Assembly (NCBI GenBank): GCA_009801085.1
Contig: VNWV01000002.1
Coordinates: 1,984,001 to 2,048,000 of the forward strand
DNA from: Lasiodiplodia sp. COLG20
Taxonomy: Eukaryota > Ascomycota > Dothideomycetes > Botryosphaeriales > Botryosphaeriaceae
DNA: 64,000 bases
Reading direction: 5' to 3'
Below the pieces are notes generated by a model. That model had not been told where the DNA came from and searched no databases. It was given only the letters and a program-made list of their open reading frames with translations. Shown piece after piece: positions 1 to 10,608 of the stretch; positions within the stretch are counted from its first letter, which is position 1, and every line of letters starts with the position of its first letter. Both the position numbers and the translations under genes were made by a program.

Positions 1-1594
1 CATTTTTCCATGCACGAGGTATCACATCGCGACTTCTTAGCCTGCAGCAGTGCAGCCAGTAAGCCGAAACGGAGCTGCGGAACACGACAACCGCTTCCAA
101 ATGACCTCGCAGCACCGGGCGTGCGGAACAAGAAAACCGGCTAAGGGGCGTCGCGAGCTAATGCTCAACCGCCGCCGTCTGATTCGGTCCCAGCTCTAAC
201 CAGCGAGGAAACTTTTCTTGCTTCCACATCTTGATCCTTCCCGTGTCTCCAAAAGCGAGGATTTTTTGATCCTCTCCCGCATCACTAAGCATACCATTGT
301 CGTCACCGGTGTTCTCAACTGCCAGAATGGAGCATAGCAACAACCTACGAGCCGTCCAATCTATCACCAAGTCATCGACTCGCAGAACTTCCTCTCATCT
401 CCATAAATTCAGACGTCGAAGATTTTCTTTTACTGTACGTACGTGTAGCACAGAAGAACCAGGCCGCGGCAATATAATCCGCCAACGGAGGCCCTGTAGA
501 GCTACCGAATTTCCCTCTGGATATCACGAGTCATTCCCGCCTTTCGTCTTGCACGGAGTAGTAGAGCGAGCGAGCGGGTCCCCCCAAGCCAAGAAGCCGC
601 CGAGCGAATCGGATGTACATGCCGACCTCGCGAAATGAAGATGCCAAAAGGGGGGTTGGGGGAGAGGGAGTAAGTGGAACATGATAGGCCGTGCCGAGCG
701 CGGAATACAACTCCGCTTCGTTCGAACTTGCAAACACGAAGAGGCTTACTACCGCTTCGAGCTGTCCGCGTAATCTGTCAGGTTACATCGGAGGGAAGAA
801 AAGAGCAGAGCTGAGGAGGGACTTGGGGGAACTTGGCGGATCCCCCCCATTCACTATCACACCACAGTCCCGGGCGGCCCTATGGCCGCTCCTCACCTTG
901 ATTCGTCCGGATCCTGCCTCCGCTTTTTGACGCCTTCTATTCTTGTCGATCGGACCTTTCTCCGGGGTCGATTGTGGTACCAATCGCATTATGATTTCAT
1001 AGGAACATCAGATGCGGAGGAAATGCAACACCGGATCCCATCGTAGCTCAGGAAGAAAATCGTTCATGGTGCTCTTCGCCCTCTATAGCAACCTCAATAG
1101 CAGAACCGGAAAGAATAATTACATCACTTTAATCAGCTGAGAATCCGCCGAGTAGTAGCGAAAGCAAGGTTCAAAAGCAAAAAAAGAGATCAAAAGAAGC
1201 CGCCCATTTTGCCCATTCCATCCGCTAATATCCACCGAGAAAATTCATGATTTTCAGTCGCCGAAACGCCACAGAACCACCGTTCGAGGACACCTGGTGT
1301 TGCTGGTTGCTCCAAGCAAAAGTTCTTTATGGGGGTTTGTTGACCGTTGGTTCGAGCAGTTGCGTAGTCCGAAGCAAAGGGCCTACAAAGCCGGGAGGTG
1401 CGATCTGCACAATCAAGAAAGCAAAATTCCGAGAGAAGTCAATGCGACTCGGAACTTCTTGACTTGAAAAAAACCCAGTAAGAGGAGAGGCGGTTCTTCG
1501 TGTATATGCCTCGTGAAACTTCGCACGTGTGGTTCGAAAAAAACTGAGCCACGGCCCAATGCGCCGCCACCTTTCCTGCGGTGATACAGCTCAA
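1..1594. other. No supportable gene (left edge to GTPase stop codon)
   Basis: I see no convincing gene here. A minus-strand open stretch at 158-370 (70 codons) is preceded by a plausible splice acceptor and could be the last exon of a gene, but it matches nothing I recognise. The right part presumably includes the 3' UTR of the GTPase gene that ends at 1595. Confidence 0.5.
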
Positions 1595-4500
1595 TCAAAT
1601 GTTGTCGCCGAGAGACTGGAGTACAGCAGTCTCTGCAGTGGCAGTGTTAGAGCTCAGTGTCTGGGTGCCAGCTTTGTGGGAACGAATCTCGGAGTTCTCC
1701 TTCTCTTCAGATCCAGTCCTCGTCAGAACGTCATTCGTATTGCGGTGCGCTGGGGTGTTCAAACCACGGCTTGGACTTTCGTTCACCCGATCCTCATACA
1801 CCTGATTCTCGTTCTCCGGAACCCGTGCGGTAGACGCTGTTTCTGCCTGCTCCTGCATCGCTTGGCTCATATCGTTCATCTCACTCTTGACAAGTTGATC
1901 ATCAGGAGCTACGTCCTGGTCGGGACCGCCACCAGCGTCTTCCTCCACACCCTCAACAAGACGACGGAAATCTTCTTCACCGCGCTCCAGGATATTTGCA
2001 ACCTCGCTCTTGAGCTCAAGTTCGACTGGTGACGGAGCTTCGACTGTTCCAATGTTGCCAAGAACCATGACATAGTCGCGTTCGGCGTTGGAATGGACGG
2101 TATGAGCGCGTTTAGCCAATTCCTGCTTCATTACTCCTGTCAGCTGGGTCAGCCGATCTCTGACAGCATCACATGCGTCTTGGAACATCGTTGTACGGTG
2201 CTGAGACACATGCGAAGACATGTGGGCTTTCATTCGCATGTAGCACCCGCCCCCACGCTCTTCACTGCACAACTCGTACGCATACTCCATCGCAGCAGCA
2301 ATGGCGGGTAGGAACTCTCTGTTCACCTCCTTCTGAGCCTCTGTCATCATCGTCTTGATCGCTTCAACCTGCGCTGTGAGGAAAGGCTGGGTGTTGTTGA
2401 GCTGCCTACTGAGTCCTGCAACAGTAGCCGGACTGACACCCAAGTCGCTGGCTCGCTTGGTTACGGTGTTATGGAACTTGGTCAAGACCTCCAAGGTGTT
2501 GGTCTTGAACTTGTCCAGCTGCGCAGGAAGAGCACGCTGGAACGCCCTTTCCCAGCCCATAGCAATTTGCTTTATCATTGGTTGAGCGCTGGGGGAATGT
2601 CAGCAAACTTGACTTGGCTTCATGGAATTGGGGTAACTTACAGTTCGTCGTTGAAATTGCGAGGACCAGAAGCTCCTGTGAATACACCGTGCCGCCTAGT
2701 AGTTGCGCGGTATGTTCCAAAGTGAAGCCCACCCTGGTCCCGAGGCTTGCTCCATCCTTCAGCCGTCGAAAGGCTAGCATCAGAAGCGCTTGCAACAGCT
2801 CGGTCGTATTTTTCGTAAATGTTCTCAGTGAGAGCTTCAGACAATCCAGAGAGTGTGTCATTGACAACTCTACAAAGCTCATGGTCGGCCTCCCTCAACT
2901 TGGTCCTTAGAAATTGATTTTCTTTCTGCTGCTGTGAGGCAGTAAGTTGAGAGGTGGTTCTGGTGTTGGATGCCCACATGGACAGAGAATTGAGGAGCTG
3001 AGAAACATTGTTGAGAAATCTACGACCGTCTGCGGCACGACCGGATTCGGTAAGCTTTTTGCAGTGTGCTTGAAGCTGTGGCAACTCCGTTTCGTCAACA
3101 TTGCTGAATCCGGACACATCCTTGTCCCTCTTGAACCGACCGCTGAGTTTCTGGAAGGCTCTCGCACTTATACAGAAGACCGGAAGCGAGCGGGCAACTT
3201 CGTCGTAGTCACGGATCTCCTTGTCGGGGTCGAAGTTCTCTTCGTCTTCTTCTTGCGCGGTCTCTTGGTCTAGCTCCTTGATTCCAGCTGCGAAGTCCTG
3301 CTGGATTGCTCCTCGAGAGTAGTCGTTTCTGCCTTTGATGCACAGAGAGTTGATCTCGTGGTCAATGGCCGCAATCCTCTCATTAAGGGCCTTGATCTCT
3401 CTCCTGAGTGCTTTCTGTTGTGCGTCTATCGATTCTCGCTCAGCCTTGGCATTCCTTTTCTGGGATCGAAGCTCCTGGATCTTTGAATCGATTTCCTCAC
3501 TAGTTAGTGGGTGTCGATCCTCTCGGTCATCTTCGCTGTCGACCTCAGCGTCCGACGCTTCAGACGCATCAGAGACTTCGTCAGCAGAATCTTCGTCCGA
3601 GCCGGTAGTGCGGCGCTGCCTTTTCTGCGGACGGGACTTGGCTGATGATCTCTTCCGTTTCTTGGTCGGCGCATAAACCGCCATGCCATCTTGCAGGTCA
3701 TCTTTCAGCTTCTCCCAGGTTTCGAGTTGATCATCACAATCGTCTATGACGCCGAGGTAAGTTTCTTTGGCATCGGTATGCTCTTTCAACTGGTCTTTGA
3801 GCGCTTTGACTTGGTTCCGTAATCGGTCCGCCTCTTGCCAGGACTCTTCAGCGGTCTCACCCAGGTCGAGACTGTGTACAGCTTCCTGATTAGAGATGTC
3901 GTCCGTCTTGGAGCAAATGAAGGTCACGTTTCCATAGGTTCCGTCCAGTTTGAGCTGTCGCTTGAAGGAGTCACCGAGTAGCGATTTGGCTGCCTTGTCA
4001 TCGACAGCGCGTGTGATCGGTGCCACTATCCAAAGGCCTGTGCATTTCTTCATGTATCCATCGGCGACAGCAGCACGTGCTGCATTTGAGTCGTGAACTC
4101 CGGGAAGATCAACAAGGACAGCACCGGTCGATAACGCTTGCGCCTTAGTGTAGATCTTGACAACCTTGATAAGAGGCCAGTACTCCATGGTCTTCGTATC
4201 AGCCTTCTTGTCCTTCTTTTCTTTTCCCGTGTTCTTCTCCTGACTGTCTACGTAAGTTTGGAGCTTCTTGTAGAAGTTGCTGTTCTCACTGTCGGCGATG
4301 TGCTTCACCGTTCCGAGGATGTTGTTCACTTTCGCATCGCGCTTCAAAGCCTCAAGTCCACCACTCGCAAGCTGTTCCCTCGTCCTGTTCGGATAGACAG
4401 CACGAATCTTTGCAAGAGCTATACCAGCCTCACTGTCCGGGTTACTGGTGGCGTCCTTGCATATATTGCCATTGCCGTCCAAGACATCATCAAAGAGGGT

Positions 4501-6107
4501 CTTGAGCTCTTTGTACCAATCGTCAGGGCTGATAAACTCGACATCAGCTCGGTACCGTTTTTCTTCGTCATTGCTATCGTTCCAGGAGAGCTCTGTGACT
4601 ACAGCTGTGCAAGCACGCATGCAGTTGGTAGGAACGAGACGCTCCTCATCAAGCAGGGCGTTGATGACGCTGCTTTTACCGGCACCGGTATTTCCGACGA
4701 CACCAATGACTGTACGACTACGGGAAACTTCCTTCTTTAGGTCCGCGATCTGTTGTATCCACTGCGCCGCATCACGACTCCTGGCTTGGCCATTATCCAT
4801 GGATGTCTGGAGCATCTCGAGCAACTCCATAGCTTTCTCGACGCCCTTCTCCAATTTCTCAGGATTCGTCTCGGATGACAATTGTTGCAGGAAGGGATTC
4901 TGCGGTGCAGCATCGACATCATCCGACGGGCTAGGGTGGTCGTGGTCCTCCTGCTGACTGATAACAGACCCACTCAATGTAGGTGACGGTGACACGCTGG
5001 TCTTTAGCGCGGGCAACTGGGGATGAGCAAAACGAAATGGACTCGCAGCATTCTGAGCTGGTTGTCCAAATGAGCTTTGATAATTTACGTGTCCGGCAGG
5101 GCCAGCAGAGCCAGCAGAGCCATACTGAGACCATAGATGCTGGTGGTTCTGAGTAGCACGATAAGCCTCGGCGCTGCTGAAGGTAGCATATGGTGAGGGA
5201 TGGTTCGGCTGAGGTTGCTGCTGGGTAAATGGAGGAGTCCATGGCACGCCAAAATTCGGAGATGCAGAAGACGACGGAACATGTGGGCGTGGGGGCCAGT
5301 CATGACGATTGGCGGCAGTAGTCGGAGAGGCACTTGACACAGGCGGGCGGATGGACTGGTAAGCTGAAAGTACATGACCGGCGTTGGTAAGCGGTGGCGC
5401 TGACGCTGCTGGCCGTTGATGAGAACCTGTCAAAGTCGGCGGAGTAGTAGTAGCGGTAGTGTGTTGCAACCGTTCAGCCCTAGCCGAGGCAGGTGGTGCA
5501 GACGCTGTTGGTCGTTGATGAGAACCTGTTGAAGCCAACGGGGTAGCAGAGGTGGTGGCCTGCACCGATTGAGTCCTGGCCGAGACAGGCAGCGGGTGTG
5601 GCAACGATGGCGGAGTGGCAGCCGTCCTCGGCTCAGCCTTGACTTGGCTAACCGCCGGAGTGCTCGTGACATCAGCAGGTGCTGTGGGGGCAGAAGCGGA
5701 CGAGGGGCGCACGGGTATCAAGACGACTATCTTGTCCTCGCTACCATAAATGGTTATTCATGTCTCAGCAGTGAAGTTTTGTTTAGAACTTACTATTTGT
5801 TGAGGTCGGCCAGCTTGTCCGTCCTTTTGGTCATTATCGGTCCAAGGTACAGCTCGAAATCGTTGGGCTCATTTTTGTACCTGTCGTAGTACACGTTGTG
5901 GATAGCCTGGATTGCCGTCTTGCCATTTCCCTTGATCCATAGGAAATCACTCTGCTCGGAAGCTTCCGAAGGGGTTCGCTCCTGGAATAGGACAGCCACC
6001 CAATATCTCGTCGGCTTTATGACTTCGTCGGGCTTGACGGCTTTAGCGAGCTCGCGAAACACATCGTAAGCCGATGGTGTGAGGTCCATGTTGACTTCAG
6101 CAGCCAA
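1595..6107 (-). CDS. Large SLIP-GC-like nuclear GTPase (dynamin superfamily)
   Basis: Three exons: 6107-5794, 5740-2642 and 2588-1595, with two 53-nt introns (GTAAGT donors, TAG and CAG acceptors). The predicted protein is about 1468 aa. Residues 1-105 form a compact module; about 115-330 is a Pro/Ser/Thr/Ala-rich disordered region with a 33-residue internal duplication. The G domain has G1 GNTGAGKS near residue 455, a DLPG G3 motif and a SKTDD G4 motif. After it come long charged coiled coils, a basic cluster (KKRKR and QKRQRR) resembling a nuclear localisation signal, an acidic Ser/Asp stretch, and a helical C-terminal part. The arrangement resembles fungal proteins annotated as nuclear GTPase SLIP-GC; in animals SLIP-GC is a nuclear GTPase of germinal-centre B cells. 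The fungal role is unknown to me. The start is the first ATG of exon 1. GTP binding is well supported by motifs; nuclear location is inference. Confidence 0.88.
5393..5590 (-). repeat. Two-copy 99-nt tandem repeat inside the GTPase gene
   Basis: Two imperfect copies (5393-5491 and 5492-5590) lie in frame in the disordered N-terminal region. Each encodes 33 residues containing the shared peptide TGSHQRP followed by (T/A)ASAPP. A 17-nt core at 5414-5430 recurs identically at 5513-5529, 99 nt away. Confidence 0.8.
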
Positions 6108-7111
6108 TCACAGGGTTTGCGGGATGACTCAGCGACGTTGGCCGAGCGATTGGCAGACAATGACGGTTTTGTGTGTCGTTGAACAACGTTATTTGTGGTG
6201 CATTCCACAGCCGGTAAGGTGGAGAACACGCGTGGATCGGCCCAAGCGGAGAGGGCTGGCGCCCTTGCCGGCTTTAATCCTTCGAAAGCTTGGGCTGATG
6301 CAAGCGGTGGGCTTCAAACGGTGCAGACCACAGCGCAAGCGTCGTGGGATGCAGGCACACTGTGGGGTGTGGAGTTTTGGTCGCGGGTGCGCGTGTCACG
6401 AAGCAAACGCGCTAGATGGTTCATCACGTGGAAGGCGCTCGGGCCACCATATAACAAGTGGGGCAGGTGCGGTTTGGTAACAGTGCAAGAAGATCACACT
6501 CCCAAGCTGGGGAAATCTTCCGACTGGCAGTCCCCTCTTGCAGCCGATGGCTAGCGTGCATTTGTTTTTTTGCTCATATCATGGGTAGCTGAAGCTATCG
6601 TCCGGATGAGAATGTCGAATTTTTAATTCTACATACACGTCCGGACGATAGCTTCAGCTACCCACATATGTTAATTTTTCCAAGGAAGAGCTGGGGAGCC
6701 CTGCTATTCTTCGCGCTAGCCATCGGCTGCGAGAGGGGGCTGTATGTCTACTACCCGCCTTGTTTGTCTGCTATGAGCTTGTATGTCACTGGTCTTCCAG
6801 ATTGCGGATCGGACGGCAATCGGGCAAACAGAAGCGCACATGTGCCTCTTGAACTCACGGAGTGAGGCCATCAAGATGGTCTATTCTATGTCAAGCTTTC
6901 AGAGCGCTCAAGTCCTCTTCACGTGTCTAGCTCGCGCTGTATACGTCCATAACGTCATCGATCCATGATTGATCCAGAACCTCGGTCTCGTTGGCGAAAG
7001 CTAAATCCTCGATGTATTTGAAAATCCCCCTGGCCCCGCATTAGACGCTTTGCAGCTCCTTCACTCTACCTGAACCATCAGCAACCTTAATCAACCCTCT
7101 TCATCAGCAGA
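6108..7111. other. Intergenic region between divergent genes, with nested inverted repeat
   Basis: Apart from the inverted repeats listed separately I see no gene. Open frames around 6195-6554 lack recognisable domains and overlap on two frames. The left part should hold the GTPase promoter. The last 60 nt before 7112 read like a fungal 5' leader (rich in CA and CT, no ATG). Confidence 0.55.
6528..6742. repeat. Nested inverted repeat (MITE-like or hairpin), 215 bp
   Basis: Outer arms: 6528-6556 and 6714-6742, 29 nt each, 27 of 29 positions complementary, starting CAG and ending CTG. Inner arms: 6582-6606 and 6640-6664, 25 nt each and perfectly complementary, around a 33-nt AT-rich spacer (6607-6639). 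The two arm pairs share one centre, so the whole segment is an interrupted palindrome. No transposase frame lies inside and I see no clear target-site duplication next to the outer arms. It could be a non-autonomous inverted-repeat element or a strong RNA hairpin. Confidence 0.85.
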
Positions 7112-7444
7112 ATGGCACCTCTGTCTCCTCTCTCGAAGCATCAGACCCAGCCTCCTCTGCGTCAGCTTGCCGCCGAGAAGCTGCACGGAAAGGGCAGCAA
7201 TCCGTCTCAGCTGGGAGACCCAGTGTCTCTCAAAGCCGAAACCTCAAACTCTTGGCCCACCGGGCGGGAATTCGGGCCCCGTGGAAGCGGGACACCTTGG
7301 TTCCATCTCAGCAACTCAGCCAGGAGGACGATGCTGGGAGATCCGGTCAGCCTGAAGGTGGAGACAGTGGATACAGAGCCCGTCGACCATGACAATGGGC
7401 CATCTGGAAGCGCTGGAAGTGTACAGAGGAAGCCAAAGCTCTGA
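7112..7444 (+). CDS. Small basic protein with duplicated GDPVSLK motif, function unknown
   Basis: A single-exon frame of 110 aa. The start is the first ATG after a CA/CT-rich leader. The core LGDPVSLKAET recurs about 40 residues later as LGDPVSLKVET, each copy followed by polar Ser/Pro/Gly/Asp-rich sequence. There is no signal peptide, membrane segment or known domain. The duplicated motif argues for a real gene, probably of a small disordered fungal-specific family. No role can be inferred from the neighbours. Confidence 0.6.
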   Translation: MAPLSPLSKHQTQPPLRQLAAEKLHGKGSNPSQLGDPVSLKAETSNSWPTGREFGPRGSGTPWFHLSNSARRTMLGDPVSLKVETVDTEPVDHDNGPSGSAGSVQRKPKL

Positions 7445-8560
7445 GGTCCGGTCAGCGCGCCGTCGCCCGGCCGATGGCCATCAAGCATGTGGTCAGCAAT
7501 TCCCTGAAGCTTGCTTGTAATCATGTACACGCGGCTTGTCTTTCCTTATCCTTGTCTGGCTCACTGTATGTTTGGATTAAAAGCAATTTCATTCCCTTAT
7601 CTATTGATTCTGAGCATCTGGTGGAGCTTTTTGTGTCGCACTCCGCGGACTGGTCTTGGTCGCAAATGCATGGCCCGGTACATCCATAGCAGCGCTAGCG
7701 AGGCGATATGTGCGCTACACGCCGCCTAGTTATACAATAGCGGAATGGCTCGTAAAAAGGAAGGTCCTGGATCTATACGCGCGCGTATTTTCGTATTCGT
7801 GTCGATACGAGTCAGGAGAGGGGTCGCCGGGCGTTATCCGTGTGTAGGTTTAGATGAAGAGCGTGTATGAGGAGGCGCAGGGGGACAGTCTGAAGCAGAG
7901 ATCTGGTCCCTGAAAGCGTGTAAGTGGAGCGAAGTAGTTGTATGCGCTGATCAATGCGCGTGGGCGCAGATACCGGTTTTCGCGCGGAATTAACAGGGCG
8001 GCGATGAGCGGTGATAGACGACAATCGAATTGCGCAGAAACAGGCGAAGCGCACGCTCTAAGAGCGCCGGTGCAAGCTTCGATCTGGCGCGGATGGCAGT
8101 TCGCTGGTCGGCCGGCAGGTTGTGGCGCAAGCTTGGGGCTGGTCCGTGGGGCTTGACGGTGACGTCGCGGCGCGAGCATGGATTCCCCATGATGCAAGCT
8201 ACGTCGCCTTAGGCTGATTAGTTCAAAAGACCCTATACGCCCGGCCCCCGAGCTCCTCTCCTGTTGTGCGACGCGCTGCACTGCGATTTCTTAATTTGGC
8301 CGTGATCCGTCCATGGCGTGAACAGCCGATTACCTGACATTCGCCCCGCAATGCCGCCCTCGCACGAGCGGTAGAAATACATCCTCCGACCCCGATTCCT
8401 TCCCTATCCGCGCCGCGCCAGACCTAAGCCTAGCCGGAGCACACGGAGTTTGAACATTCCGAGCCCCCCTCGCTCATTACATCATCGTCTCCGGTGCTCT
8501 CGCTCAAGAGCCTCACCTCGCCCGCCTTCCGTAGCGCCCGGCGCAACCGAAATACTAAGC
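7445..8560. other. Intergenic region, no gene seen
   Basis: Short overlapping open frames (for example 7850-8281 minus) show no domain or gene-like start context. The right end is the CT-rich leader of the DUF3074 gene. The frame upstream of 8561 stays open to 8450 but has no ATG. Confidence 0.5.
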
Positions 8561-10608
8561 ATGGCGAGCTCGGAACTACACGACGCCCTCAAATGCCTGA
8601 GGCCGAAGAACTTCACCGACGACGTCCCCCTCGATGACCTCCAAACATGGATGCGCGACATCTTCGCAAATGCCGAGACCATTGTCAACTCCGTTCCTCA
8701 GGTCCCCGGCGGCACCGACTTCCTCTCCTCCAAGCGCAAGCGGACAGACGTCAACGGCGCCCATAATGCCTCCGAGATGACCATTGCAGACGCTCGCGCC
8801 CCGCCTTTCGACCCTTCGTACGAGCCTCTCCAGAAGGCATGGGGCAAGCCGATCAAAGTCAACAACAATCCTCTATCAATCTCGACGTACAAAATGGCGG
8901 GCGCGGACAGATATGGCTCATGGTTTGCGAGGAGAAGCGTGCACGAAGGCTTGGGGTTTGCCAAATGGAAGCGGGCGCTCCAACAGGAGTTTGCTGAGAG
9001 CTTGGCTGTTGACGGAGGTCCTGGAGTTGGCAGTATCAGAGGCATTGGGGGAGACAAGAAGCTTGAGCGAAAGGTTGTTGATGGCCTTGGGAAATTAGAA
9101 GGTGCGTCTGAGCAAAGCAATGTTGCAGGCCGACTGCTAACCATTTGACGGCAGTGCTACAACTATCCGCAAAATTCCCGGCGCCAACAGCACCTCGAGA
9201 ATTCATCACCATGCTTCTGACGTCTGACAATGCGTTGAGCGAGAAGTCCAAGCCGCATGTGGACGACCATCCCGCCGCGGATCAAATCCCCCGGCATTAT
9301 ATAATTGTGTCCATACCATGCGAACACCCAGAAGCACCTATTAGAGACGGCCTTGTACGAGGCAACTACGAGTCTGTTGAGATTATTCGAGAGATACCCC
9401 TTACACCTGCAAAGTCTAGAGATGGAGGAGATATAACGAGGAAAGAAGAAGGCAGCCCAGACGATCCGGAAACCAACCCGGTGGAGTGGATAATGATCAC
9501 GCGGAGTGACCCAGGTGGAGGAATACCCAGATTTTTGATCGACCGTGGAACACCAGGTTCTATTGTCGCAGACACGAGTAAATTCCTAGACTGGGCTTGC
9601 GCCAAGGAAGACATTCCAGACCCAGAGCAAATTGAACAAGAGGCCTCAGCGTCAGCGGTAGACAATGAGACACTGCAGGCAGAAGAGGAGGCACAGCCAA
9701 GGGCAAGCTTTTCTGCGGCAGCCCGAAACGTACAGCTCACTGGCGTCGGCACAAGCATTGCAGACCTACCGCTCACCGAGCCCTCTACCATCAAACATGG
9801 TAAGAACAACAGCAGTTTCTTCTCAACCCTCTCGAATGCCATGGAGTCGGGGATTCAAAACTATGCTCCCGCATCCGTGGCCTCGTATCTCCAACCTAGT
9901 TCCCAAAACTCATCGTTATCGTCTCCAGGATCCGACAGTGCTAGCGACACCTCAAGCATCAACTCGTTCGCTTCCGCCGAGCAATGGACTACCGCCAACG
10001 GAGGTCCTGATGGTGAGGACGAAAACGCTCCTCCATTGCCTCCCAGGCGACGCATTTCGGACGGAAGCGTTGGAAGCGATCTTGCAAAAAGTCAGTCGAA
10101 TCAGAATCGCTACGATAGGGAGATGCAGAAGCTGGACTCCAAGCGAACGGCGCTGGAAGAGAAGATGCGGAAGATGAAGGAGAAGGAGCAAGCGCGCTCA
10201 CAGCAGGCTTCGGAACGTGAGGAGCGAGAGAAGCGCAAGGCTGTGGAGAAGTACCAGCGAGAGATGGAGAAGCTGGCCGCGAAACGAGACAAGGAGGCAC
10301 AGAAGCGGGAACAGCGGAAGAAGAAGGAGGAAGAGAAGAACGTCGTCACGCGTCTGCAGCGTGAGCGTGACGAGTTCAAGTCGCGTGCGGAAATGGCTGA
10401 ACATGAGAACAGGTTGCTTAAAGAACAAATTGGCGAACTACAGCACCAAAACACGCGGCTCGTTCAGAACTTGGGCAAGAGCGAGCAGGGCAAGCAGGTG
10501 CTCAAGGCCATCGAAGATGAGATGGGTAGGGGAAGGAGCTCAAGTGCTACATCGAGCGTTAAGAGCAAGAGCAGCAAGAGGAGTATCGATGAGAAGCCAA
10601 CTGCATGA
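8561..10608 (+). CDS. DUF3074 (START-like) domain protein with coiled-coil tail
   Basis: Two exons, 8561-9101 and 9155-10608, separated by a 53-nt intron (GTGCGT donor, GCTAAC branch site, GGCAG acceptor), give 664 aa. The N-terminal half (to about residue 350) resembles the fungal DUF3074 domain: an YGSWFARRSVHEGLGFAKW-type block, then WIMITRSDPGGGIPRFLIDRG and a late DWAC segment. In families related to START/SRPBCC folds such domains make a hydrophobic cavity; the ligand here is unknown. The second half is Ser-rich, then a long Lys/Glu/Arg coiled coil (about residues 510-640) and a basic Ser-rich end. The chosen ATG is the first in frame. Function is unassigned; a lipid-binding or scaffold role is inference. 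Confidence 0.88.
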
